A stretch of 64,000 bases of DNA, taken from positions 1-64,000 of the forward strand of contig JNEN01000798.1 of NCBI GenBank assembly GCA_000697355.1. The letters run 5' to 3'. The translations under genes were made by a program, and so were the position numbers. How positions within the stretch are numbered: the stretch's first letter is position 1; each line of letters begins with the position of its first letter. Shown here one piece after another: positions 11,801 to 22,023 of the stretch. The notes under the pieces were generated by a model that worked only from the letters and a program-made list of their open reading frames with translations, was not told the DNA's origin and did no database searches. The DNA is from Syncephalastrum monosporum B8922 (taxonomy: Eukaryota; Mucoromycota; Mucoromycetes; Mucorales; Syncephalastraceae).

Positions 11801-14800
11801 TGCTCGGTTGCGGCGTTGTGTTGTTCCAGACACAGGACATTGAGGTACACCACAGTCAAGCGCAAGGGCCAATCCTATGATGCTTAAAGACGGTTTAAAT
11901 CTAGGAGCTGATCCGGGACATGCAAACACACGAGATTACGGATGCATGCGACATTTTATTTTACGGCATCAATTGGTACGGCACACAATGCATTTGTCAC
12001 ATGTTCTGACACCTCATGGACAGGATGCGTGAGCTGTTGAATGCGTTCTGTGACAGCACCGCACGAGACGAAGAGACTGTGAGCAAGTGCATCACGCGCC
12101 TTAAAAATACGCTCGAACTGGAAGCCCTCTTGGAGAAGCTTTCGTCGGAGCTCTCTTCTCCATATATCCCCTTGGAGCTTCATCATACCTCTGCCGTTAT
12201 CAGCTATATAGGAAAAGGCCTGGTAAGCTATCGCTCTTTTTCTTTTTGCAGCACACAAAGGTAAATGGTTTCTCACACTGCGGCCATGTTTAGGACCTCA
12301 GGTCAACTAGCGCAAGTCAGACCTCAGTTCATGCAGACACAAAGAAACCCAAATCAACGCCTGCAAAGGCGACCAAAGAGGCGGTCAATTACAAACATCA
12401 TCTCCGCGCTCTCAAAGTAATGTCGAGCCAGAAAAAAAAAAAGCGAAAGCAAAAAGATGGCTGCTTATGCTTTTCTAATATGTAGCTCGAAGTCCTCAAC
12501 CTGCTTCAACATCGAGAAAGTGACGGCGACCAGCTCGGCTATCCCGAAATCAGTTATATCCTAGCAGACTTGAATGAGAAATTGGATATCAAGGTGGTTC
12601 CTGCACCGTCCAATCCCTTCTTTGCACGGAAAAAGACCAATTCAGAGAGCAAACACAACGTGCACACGCTGGCGTTCCTGTCACGGATGACATCCGCAGA
12701 ATTTGTCGCCGACGTATGCTGTACTCTCCTCATGCCATTTGCCTTGATCTCATACGAACGTTTAATTTAGACAATCACGTACCTCCCCAACATTATGGAA
12801 TTCCTCGAGCACCTCTACGAGGACGTACAGCTTCAGGTAGCCTCCACAAGTGCGCTGCATGGCTCCATGTTTATTGATGTTCTTCCATAGGATACACAAT
12901 CTGGAAGAATACCCAAGGCAGGTTACCTCTCTGCAATCCCGTGCAGGTCTCCCAAACTAACGCCCTGCTTTCTTACCATATCACAGGAAGCGATGCCTCT
13001 GGTCCAGTGCACATCCCAGATATTCAACATTCTGTACAAACTGCTGTCCTGGCCTGACTTCCAAAGCGTCGAGCATCACGACCTGTTGCGACGTTTTGTG
13101 CGCGTCCTTGCACAGCGCATCCGCTGCGACGTGACCCAAATACGGGATTTCCATTTGGATGTGGCCGATGCACACAAGTATCTCTCCCGATTCCGGGAGA
13201 ATATGCCACAGGCATCCACGATTGTGATGCTTTACAAGATCTTGGACAGCCTGATGGCCATGTCGACGCAACCGGCTTCACTCAAGGAGACAGCCTATAG
13301 CACGGTGACGTACATTTTAACAACAGAATGGCTGGACTGGCGAGACATCAAGGTAAAAAAAAAACTTTGCCCTGAATAACCTGTGACTCAATCCATCCAT
13401 AGAAAGACATGCCTTTCCTGGTAGAGCAGTCGGTCGAGATGGCGGAGGATCCGCTGGATGCGCTAGAGCAGTACGTGAGCGACGTCCTGCCGCGCTATGA
13501 GCAAGAGGATAGGATAGAGGGTCACCCCCTGTTACGAAGCGACAACGTGCCCTTTTACTATCAAGCGCTGATCAACCAAATGGTCAAGGCGATCGATAGC
13601 GTACTCAAGCAGGCAGAGGAACAGGACCCGGTCGATACCCTGATGCGCCATGGAACAGTGGTGAAATTGTTTGAGCGCATCACGACGTACATCAAGACAA
13701 AGAACCAGCGCAACCTTTACAGCGTCTTGCTCAAGCATGGTCGTGCCTTTGTCGATCAATTCATCAAATATTCGATACCTTACTTTAGCAAACAGTTCCG
13801 ACACCACCGGGACACCATCATGATCATTTTCAAGGATTTCCAGACAAGCACCCGTATGCTTCAGGTAACGTCTGTCTGATGGAAGTCGGATGGGGGAGCG
13901 GGGCTCTGACTGTGTTCCTCTTTTTTTTTTTCGCCTACTCGCAGATTATTTGCTCCCATGTCAAGGTGCTCAAGGATATTCAACTCGCTGCACACGTCCC
14001 GCCTTTGAAAAAATCGATGGAGAGCGTCATATTTCAGGTCAAGATGTTACTGACCGAAAACAACGCGCCTGCGGACGCGTTCTTCCTTGGTAAGTTAAAG
14101 AGCACGATATAGCATGAGTTACAGACCGACAACAAAACGTCTAGGTGCTCTCAAGCATCGTGATATCCGTGGTATGGAAGTCTCTTCCCAGGTAAACATT
14201 CCGAATAGAGTTCCTAAGGTAGCTTTTTGTGCTAACGCTTGGCAAAAGATTCCTCGTGATGAGAGTGACATCGAAGAAGGCGACGAGGAGGACGAAGACA
14301 GCGAAGAGGACGACGACGAAGAGAATGAAAATGTCCAGACTTCAAGACCACACAAGGGACGCAAGGCACCAAAGAAGGTACCTGCTCCCAAGCCAAGTCG
14401 CCGGGGAGAGCAGCCCACATACCGGACCAGCAGTCAGGTGCCGACATCCGATGAAGAAGAGGAACAGGAAGAGGAAGAACTCATCCTAGACTCTGGAGAC
14501 GAGGACAGAGGCAGACCGACACCGGCGCCAGATAGCGAGGACAATAACAGTGAAGACGATGGCGAAATCGTGGATGAAGTAGAGGAGAACCAGGTACGCT
14601 CCTATGCGAGCGACCAAGATGATCTGCAAGCCGAGCAAGCGGACTGTGGTGGGTTCGTGGAAGAGAGTGCAGAAGAAGCCGAGGAAGCCGAGGAGGCCGA
14701 GGAGACAGAAGCATCGGATGACAATATTGAAAATGCCAGGCCGGCCGACCTCACCTCCAAACAAACCGAGCCAGTAGCCTTACCCAGGAAACGACGACTC

Positions 14801-14842
14801 GGGCCCGGGCGACCCCGGACATCTAAAAAGATGAAGTTCTGA
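8866..14842 (+). CDS. FANCD2: Fanconi anaemia group D2 protein orthologue
   Basis: A long helical-repeat protein (roughly 1,350-1,400 residues, about 20 introns) that acts with FANCI as a DNA clamp in interstrand-crosslink repair. Colinear matches to animal FANCD2 run from the N-terminus to near the end: [33 protein letters not shown] ([18 protein letters not shown]); [53 protein letters not shown]. The monoubiquitination site is conserved: IRNKLDF (Lys codon 10060-10062) aligns with human REKLDL, Lys561. The C-terminus is a lineage-specific tail of about 200 residues, strongly acidic ([17 protein letters not shown] and several E-rich runs), ending in a basic [18 protein letters not shown] that looks like an NLS plus AT-hook. 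The start at 8866 ([11 protein letters not shown]) aligns with human residues ~48 onward, so the N-terminal PIP-box region is absent, or lies upstream in the frame that reaches 8728. Confidence 0.93.
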
Positions 14843-15574
14843 AATCCGTTCGCTTCCAACATGAATAAACGGTATTGAACTCTGAACATGAGTTACTGTC
14901 TATTTCTTTCATACGACGGCAAAAAGCAAAGCGCTATCAAATCTGACATACACACGGATGTAATGAAGCCCGCGTTTACGATAGTGTTGTCCGCTGTCGA
15001 TGTCATTTTTGTGTATGTGCAAAAAGATAACGCTACACCATTTGCCCTGTTACCAACCAAACAATGTCCTCCGCGGATAGGATAATTGTGTGCTCTAAAC
15101 CCATAGAAATAGTACATGCAGATCTTTCATTGTCGCTCTCTTGATCGTAAGACATATCAATGTTCAATTAAAATTATGGATAGACCTTAGTAATAGGCGC
15201 AGAGTGCAAAACAGAACTACCGAGTGCGAGTGGCCCACCATGCAGAAGCCTGACCGAGAGGTCAAGCAAAACGTGCACTGTTTGCGTGTCAGGTGCATCT
15301 GGTGAATGGATAATAGGAGACAGATATGGACAGACAAAGGGGAGAAGACGTGGGGGACAGAGTCACATAGAGCTGAGCATGAGGGAAGATGGGTGCAGGA
15401 GGTGATATCTCATGCGATCTGGTGTCTGCGCTTGACCCTTTGAGACAACCATGGTTAGATAACTAAAAAGAGCAGCTCGGCGGACCACAGCACTGAGAGA
15501 GGAACCTCAAATCAAAGGGTGTCTGTCAAGAACGGGTAATTTTTTTTTTCTCTCTTTTTCCAAGGACATGAGCT
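14843..15574. other. Intergenic, 5' region of the cyclin gene
   Basis: AT-rich sequence downstream of FANCD2 (AATAAA at 14863-14868 is a candidate polyadenylation signal). The purine-rich stretch 15310-15520 probably belongs to the cyclin promoter or 5'UTR. A pyrimidine tract ending in CCAAG at about 15565 could be the acceptor of a 5' intron. No separate gene seen. Confidence 0.55.
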
Positions 15575-16469
15575 CATGCTTGCCCCGAATCCAGTAGCAT
15601 CCTTGGAACAGCTGGAATGCACACCCTCTTCGGAAGATGGCTTTTCGCCTGAACTCGAAGAAGACTTGCGCAATTTCGGATGTGAGCTTATTCAGACCGC
15701 AGGCATTCTACTTCGACTGTAAGGGAGACTTTACACGTGTGTGCGTGTGTTTGTGTGTGTTTGTGAACGCGTCTTTGGCTAATCGATAGACGATCGGTAG
15801 GCCGCAAGTCGTCATGGCCACTGCGCAAGTTCTGCTGCAGCGATTCTACTACATGGCAAGCCTCAAGAAGTATGGCATTGTGGTAAGCCCGGACCTACGC
15901 GATCATTATGCGCTTGACATTCAACGGGAGAGCAGGAAATAGGCATGGGTGCTCTTTTCCTGGCCTCCAAGGTGGAGGAGTCCTTTGTACATATCCCGAG
16001 CGTCCTTGCCGTCTACGACCGCTTAATCCGACAGACTCGCAACGAGCCCACCGACCCGCCCCTCGACGGCTTCTCCCAGCAGTCCTTCAACCTGAAGCAC
16101 ATGCTCATCAAGGGCGAGATGGAGATCCTCAAGCACCTCGGCTTCCATGTCCACACCGAACTGCCCTACGGTCTCATGATCAACTATCTGCGTATTCTCG
16201 ACCTGGAGCACGACGGCGACGTCGCCGGGCGTGCCTGGAACTACCTCAACGACGGACTGCGGACGACCGTCTATGCCACGCACCCGCCTTCCACGATCGC
16301 TTGCGCTGCCATCTTCTTGGCCTGCCGCGACCAGGATATCCGTCTGCCCAACAACTGGTGGCTCCTGTTTGACACCGAGCAAGAAGATTACATGCATGCG
16401 GCCGGACATATCCGCCGACTTTATTACAGGAAATTAGATAGAGCTAAACTACCGCTATATACATCATAA
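15575..16469 (+). CDS. Cyclin L-type cyclin (transcription/splicing cyclin)
   Basis: A cyclin-box protein of the L/K/T group, which partners CDK11-like kinases and links transcription with splicing. Three exons join cleanly: MLAPNPVASLEQLECTPSSE through GCELIQTAGILLRL; then PQVVMATAQVLLQRFYY; then, after GTAAGC, EIGMGALFLASKVEES to the end. The first and second exons match cyclin L almost word for word (SxxDGxxxExExDLRxxGCELIQxAGILLRLPQVxMATxQVL). The second cyclin fold carries LKHLGFHVHTELP, AWNYLNDGLRTTVY and IACAAIFLACRDQDIRLP. The protein stops right after the second fold (about 230 residues), so it lacks the RS-rich tail of animal cyclin L. The start at 15575 is the first in-frame ATG before the conserved block; an additional 5' exon is possible. 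The stop overlaps the convergent neighbour. Confidence 0.85.
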
Positions 16470-17483
16470 AGGGGGTGGGTGCGTGTAGTCCATATCATCC
16501 AGATTAATCGCCAGCATGCTGCGTCGCAGCTGCGACTGGTAGGTCTGCCGTGTCAGAGACGAGCGCGACGGCTCAGGCACAGGCAGCAGCTCTCCCGCAC
16601 TGTTGGGCCGCGACGCCGACTGTCGTGTCTGTCGTCTTTGCTGGCCTTCCTGCTTCTTGTTTTCTTCGTCTCTCTCATTTATTTTTTCTGCCACAGGCGA
16701 GACGGCGGGCGCTTCTTTTGTATCGTGGGGCCACCCATGGTAATGTTGTTGTTGTTGCTGCTGCTGCATCCATTGCTGCTGCTGGGGTGGTGTAGGCGGG
16801 AGCGGCGCCGTCGGGGGCGGCATCATGCTGAGCCTGGACTTCTTCTCGCAGTAAGAGGGTGGAGGCGAACTTGGCAAGGACATGTTATCCTGGCTCGGGG
16901 GGGGCGTCATATCCCACCCGGACGCCTTCTTGTCGCCAGTACCCGCCCATGCCTTGCGGGTCGAGTGCCGCCGTCGCGAGAAGAACAAGAGAAAGGCAAC
17001 TACCAGCACCGTCAAGCCACCCAATACTCCAAAGATAGGACCAAAAATGTTGGCTGTCGATTTGTTGGTGGACGGTGCGGATAGCAGTGGGTTATACGCA
17101 GCAGCACTGTGTGTGCCGTCCATCGCTGCCGAAGCCGTGGCCATGGACAAGCCGCTCTCATTTGCTGGACTCGCCTTGCCCTGATCGCCACTGCTGCTGC
17201 TGCTGTTACTGCTGTTACTGCTGTTGGGCGGGCTGCTAGGATGGCTATTGCTGGAGGCTACCTCTGTGTTGGCACTCTTGTTTGCGGCTGCTGTAGCCTG
17301 TTTTTGCCATGTCACTTCAGACGACGCTGTGCTGGCACTGTGGCTATGCGACGGTATCAAGACATGCCGTACACCACCCCGATGTTTGTTATTTTTGCCT
17401 TCGGACTTGGGATGTGATCTGGAAGAACCATGTTTCTTTTTGTTGTTCTGGTCGTTGGCTCCCTTTGGATTGTGCTGATCCAT
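16464..17483 (-). CDS. Single-pass membrane protein with Ser-rich ectodomain and Pro/Gln-rich tail
   Basis: An uninterrupted 339-codon frame. Residues 1-45 are basic and polar, with no classical signal peptide. Residues 46-145 are Ser/Ala/Asn-rich and could be heavily O-glycosylated. One hydrophobic segment follows at 147-168 (FGPIFGVLGGLTVLVVAFLL), then a stop-transfer cluster SRRRHSTRK. The ~170-residue tail has Pro-rich runs (PPSPPPSY-like, TAPLPPTPP) and a Gln tract at about 232-248. The layout resembles fungal wall-stress sensors and mucin-like plasma-membrane proteins, but there is no WSC or other cysteine domain, so no family is assigned. PPPSY-type motifs could recruit WW-domain (Rsp5-like) ubiquitin ligases; that is inference. 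Its last six bases overlap the cyclin gene. Confidence 0.75.
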   Translation of the reverse strand: MDQHNPKGANDQNNKKKHGSSRSHPKSEGKNNKHRGGVRHVLIPSHSHSASTASSEVTWQKQATAAANKSANTEVASSNSHPSSPPNSSNSSNSSSSSGDQGKASPANESGLSMATASAAMDGTHSAAAYNPLLSAPSTNKSTANIFGPIFGVLGGLTVLVVAFLLFFSRRRHSTRKAWAGTGDKKASGWDMTPPPSQDNMSLPSSPPPSYCEKKSRLSMMPPPTAPLPPTPPQQQQWMQQQQQQQHYHGWPHDTKEAPAVSPVAEKINERDEENKKQEGQQRRQTRQSASRPNSAGELLPVPEPSRSSLTRQTYQSQLRRSMLAINLDDMDYTHPPPL

Positions 17484-18647
17484 TGTATGCTCTTATAGCA
17501 AGTAGTCGCCGATAGTTGGGCGAGCAGGACGTTGGAGAATGGGGAGGGGAGGGCGAGGGGCGGGGGGAATAGCGAAAGCGGAGGAGGGACGCAAGAGAAA
17601 AGGTCCTGAATGCTATGTATGTATCGCAAGCGATCCGCTTTCGCTTCCTGCATTCTTTTTTTTTTCCGCATCCACGGACTGTCACTGCACGTCCTGGCTG
17701 TCCTTTTGCTGCTGCTGAGAGCTAAACGTCTCCTTCAGGGACACTGGGGTGCAGCTGTTTTCAAACAACTTTGGCGCGGGTCGCGTTCGCTAACCTCTCA
17801 CCCGTCACTCATCTCTCTCCTTGTCTCACGTCAAATCATCGGGTAACCCTCCGTATAGCTCGCCATCGGTCTTCGTTTGACCTTTCCTTCTTCCCTCTTT
17901 TTAGTTAGTTCTTTTGACTGGCTCTCATATAGAGAGGGCAAAGCAAAACGGAAGACCAACAGACAGGCTATCCTGGAAACAAAGGAAGAGGATCGGGTAC
18001 TTTTCTTTTTATCGCCAAGGAACGTGTATGGATGGACAATCTGGAGAATTGATACTGTGAATGCACCAGAGACCGCAGGTGATACAGTTGTGCATACCGT
18101 GTGTACTGGGAATGCGTTGAGCGGTACACAAAAGCAAACCCAGGCGCAGCATCTCTTGGAGACGACAGTTGTTTGCTGCAAGTACAATCACAGTCTCGCA
18201 GGAATCGTCTGTGCATAGACAAACCTTTATGTAGCAGCCCTTGGCATTCACTAGGGAACATACTTCGTTTTGATGTTCCTGCAAGTGAAATCCTATCATG
18301 AAAAAGACAAACAAGACGTTATTTCGCTTACTGAACTCGCGATGATCCTGGTCAGGCACTAATTCCGGTTAGATGTGAAAAAAGGGGGTGCTTGTCTGAC
18401 CAAAAGGAAAAGAAAATCTCAGCCATGACCTTGATCTTAGGGGTTGCGAGGAGAAGGAGACGCACCACAGGAGGACAAGACCGGTACTTCATACACGCGT
18501 AGGAAGACGTTTCTTCCGATATAATGTACAACGTATACACTGTAGGCCATTGGCGTAAAGCAGGACTTCGTAAATGACACGTTGGCTAATGAATTTTTAT
18601 CATGAATTTTTGATCTATTTGGTCCGCGGAAATCCTCTCTCCTTCCC
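17484..18647. other. Intergenic promoter region between divergent genes
   Basis: About 1.2 kb separates the membrane-protein gene (minus) from the Rai1 gene (plus). Pyrimidine/purine-rich tracts occur at 17510-17600 and 17690-17830. No open frame has recognisable domains. A distinct gene is not supported. Confidence 0.5.
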
Positions 18648-20097
18648 ATGTCGCGACGCGTTCGCGAACCCCACGATGAAGGCCAGCATTCTTCCAAACG
18701 GCGTCAAGTGATGAGCAGCAGCGCTACAGCTCATCAAGACTACTCAAGCAGCAGGGCTGATCTTGCGGGCAGCCATAGTCACAGTCGTGGTAGCAGCGGT
18801 ACACCACGGAGTTTAAGGGTCGGTCGGTGGCAAGAGTACCAGGGGCAGTGCCCCACCTACAAGCAACCGATCGAGCTCCACAGCTACAGCATTGACGAAA
18901 ACAGACGTGTCTGGTTTGACGATCGAGAACTGGTATGAGCTCCATCTGCGCCATTCTGTCTTCCATGGCTCACGGTGCTGACTGTAGAAAGAATACCATG
19001 AGCCACGGATCGACGGTCGAACGCCGAACCTGTCTTCCGGCTACGATACATTTGTGCAACGCGACGAATCCATTCCTGAGCACTTGGATACGCTACTCGA
19101 TGCCCTGACCGACTGCCGCAATACAAAGTCGGTCGATACAAAGGCTGATATCGTCACATGGCGTGGTATCATGACAAAGCTCTTATGCACACCTTATTCC
19201 CGCGACCCATGGGAGCTACGTGCGACAAGATACAACGTGAGTTTGATCCTGACATCTATATATATTCCTACATGTAGCTAATACCCTCCATCTTGGACCA
19301 GGATACGATCTATCTCGAGGAACAGCCCACAGAAGAGAAACGAAGCCAGGAAGCAGGAAAATCAGAGCGTCAAAGCCTTATGGGCTACTGGGGCTACAGC
19401 TTTGAATCGCTCTGCACCCAAAATGCCCCACACGAATTAGACGCGAATACCAATGTGCAGTACTGCGTCGTCGTCAAGACAAAACTTGGCAACAATGCGA
19501 TCGTCATGGGCGCCGAGGTAGACTGCATTCAGGGCAAGAAGCCGACCGACCGTGATCCGCTCCGCCACTATGTAGAATTGAAAACATCCAGGCGTATCGA
19601 GACCGACAGACATCTGTTCAGCTTTGAGAAATACAAGCTCATCAAGTTTTGGGCCCAGTCCTTCTTGGTGGGCGTGCCCCGCGTCATTTGCGGCTTCCGA
19701 GACGACGACGGCAACCTGGACCACGTCGAGACCCTCAAGACAATGGAGATCCCGCGTCGCGTGCGTGGCAAGCCCAACATGTGGGTAAGTCAGATTAAAA
19801 AATATCATCCACAGCGAGGGAATAGGCGGCTCAAAGAAAGTGGTGCCGATTTGTTATGGTGACTAGGATGCATCGGTGTGTCTCAATTTCGCCAACGAAT
19901 GTCTGGAGTGGATAAAGTCCGTGGTCACCCTGAACGACCCATGCACGACGTACGCGATTGTGTACAAAGCGCCCTTCCGGGAAATCACCTTTGAATGCTG
20001 CGGCGAGCAGAACACATTTCTGACCCAGCGCTATATCGAAGGTTCTACCCAGCATGAGATCGGTGGTGAGCGAGCACGACGACAGCATCCTGAATAA
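18648..20097 (+). CDS. RAI1: Rai1/DXO-family decapping nuclease
   Basis: The family hydrolyses incompletely or non-canonically capped RNA 5' ends in the nucleus and, in fungi, often binds the 5'-3' exonuclease Rat1. Catalytic motifs are all visible: GYWGYSFESL (motif with the conserved Glu), VMGAEVDC (metal-binding Glu and Asp), YVELKTSR (E-x-K) and KFWAQSFLVGVP. These are followed by the family-typical end (EIPRRVRGKPNMW then WIKSVV). The first ~60 residues are a Ser/His-rich disordered extension. Four exons are seen: the first ends at a GTATGA donor after DDRELV; the second starts with KEYHEPRIDGRTPNLSSGYD; the third starts at DTIYLEE; the last starts at DASVCLNFANECLEW. Total about 400 residues, close to family length. 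Stop TAA at 20095-20097. Confidence 0.9.
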
Positions 20098-20600
20098 AAA
20101 TATACACAGAATGCCAAGGTCACACGAGGGATTTGACATAGAAAAAGACACAATCAGGCTATCCTGTGTTATCCTGTGTCTACAGTATCTTTGTTTACGC
20201 AAGAAAAAAGTAAGAACGTGAGCGAAATGTGTACATACAAACAATCTACAACAACACCACGGAATACCGTCTTCTTTCGCCCACATGTACAATATGTACA
20301 GCATGTCCTTCCAGAAATGAAGAACCAGCAAGCAGGAATCCAGACCCCAATAGTTAGAGACTTGAAACTGTGCGACGATGCACGAGGCGGATACAGTAGC
20401 CAATGACATCACCTCCTCATTGGAGAACAGGAGGGGCAAGATGGGACGACCCACAGGCAGACACTGTACATGAATACAAACACAAACTTTTTTTTTCCAT
20501 ACCCGTCTTCCTTAATTCATATCATACTGTATACCCACTCGATACCTTGCTTTTCCTTCTTTCAATAAATGACGCCTGACGCTGACGCACGCCACTCCCA
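20098..20600. other. Intergenic
   Basis: A/T-rich region between two plus-strand genes. It would contain the Rai1 3'UTR and the promoter of the TMBIM gene (T-rich tract near 20487, then AATAAA at 20564-20569). No gene seen. Confidence 0.6.
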
Positions 20601-21759
20601 ATGAATAACAGCTACAGCGCGATCAGTTTACCTATACCAAGCACTTACCACCACCTCAACGATCCGCTCCAGCGTTACGGCTCAGGGGATGACCTCGACA
20701 TTTTCGGCATCGTCGTCTCGAGGAGCAGCGTTCGAAAACAAATGAGTAAGCGTGCGCCGTGCCGTCTTGTGCAGAGCGATAGATATTCACTCCTTATCTA
20801 GGCTTCGTTCGCAATGTTTTCCTTATCACCAGTCTGCAGTTCCTCGTCGTCCTCGGAATGACTTTTCTGCTCGTGCGTATCGACCCCGTTTTCCAATGGT
20901 TGCAAGACAGGTACACAAGCACACAAGCACACAAGCACACACACGTTCTCGCGTTCCGCCATTCGAACTGCTTATTCATGTTTTTTTTTTTATTTTTTTT
21001 ATTTTCGTACCTATGTATCAGCAAATACGCGTGGTGGGTGCCTCTTGTACCGGCCGTCTTCATTTTCATCATTGCTGCTTGGCAGCTGTGGATGCGCTAT
21101 TTTCAACTCACCAGCCTCGGAAGGGTCTCCCTCTTGAGCATTTTTACGTTCTTCATGGCCTTGACCGTCTCCGACCTCGGTACGCACAGAAGAGAAGCAA
21201 ATCGTACCTGTACTGACGTGTCTTTGTCTTTTTCTCTGCATGAATTCAGTGTCCAAGCTGTGGTACAATGACGGCCTGCTCGTCATGACCATGACCCTCT
21301 TTGGCTTTATTGCTGTCATCCTCTACACCCTGCAGAACCAGTATCAATTCTCCGGAGCCAAGGCCATGTAAGAAGCAGCTGTCAGAAATTAACATGCACT
21401 CCACGTACTGATATCATCCTCTTTTTTCTTGATTTTTTTTTTTTCGCGCTCTTCCATGTGATGTTAGACTGATGACGTGCGTCGGGATATGCCTGAGCTC
21501 GCCCTGGCTTCGCCGTGTGTTTGACAAGGACCCGCTCGAGATTCTGTGGCCCATGGTGCAGGCCATCATCGTCTGCAGCTACTTTGTCCTCGAACTCTAC
21601 TACACCATGGCCAGCGTCACCGTCGATGACTATATCCTGGCCAACATCTGCTTCTATATTGATCTTTTATACCCTATGCGGTGCTTGCACAACCTGTGCG
21701 AGCTGACCGATGACGTCGAGGTCTTTCCAGACATCCTGCGCCCTGGTCCCGATTCATAG
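20601..21759 (+). CDS. TMBIM/Bax-inhibitor-1 (lifeguard) family membrane protein
   Basis: A multi-pass protein of the family that forms Ca2+ leak channels in ER/Golgi membranes and modulates cell death and stress. About 290 residues in five exons. The cytosolic N-terminus is MNNSYSAISLPIPS; the family core then begins with FVRNVFLITSLQFLVVLGM (compare the R-x-x-FLxKVYxxLxxQ pattern). Further membrane segments include WWVPLVPAVFIFIIAAWQL, LSIFTFFMALTVSD, LFGFIAVILYTLQNQYQFSG and MVQAIIVCSYFVLELYY. The family-typical C-terminal helix is present as YILANICFYIDLLYP, keeping the acidic residue in YxD that serves as pH sensor in BI-1 relatives. Exon joins use AG|C phases such as A|GCTTCGTTCGC. The intron near 20890-21021 contains a short CAAGCACA repeat. 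Confidence 0.88.
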
Positions 21760-22023
21760 TACATATACACACACCTCTTTTCCACGTGCATATCCTTCCT
21801 CAGACGTACTTTATACCGACACCATACTCACACACACACACACACACACATACTCATAGAATCCCCGTAAAAGCACGCGCATATTTGCACACACACACGT
21901 ACACACACTCTCTCTCTTCTATTTAAATATACATCTATTCCCTCCTCCCTTATGATATATCGAACCTCCTCCTCCTCTGCTTCTCATTCCGTTGGACAGG
22001 ATGCATTGCAGATATATTATTAG
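21760..22023. repeat. Convergent 3' flank with CA-rich microsatellites
   Basis: The region between the TMBIM gene and the VTC-like gene contains runs of CA dinucleotides (about 21827-21850 and 21886-21908), followed by CT-rich sequence. Nothing coding. Confidence 0.7.
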
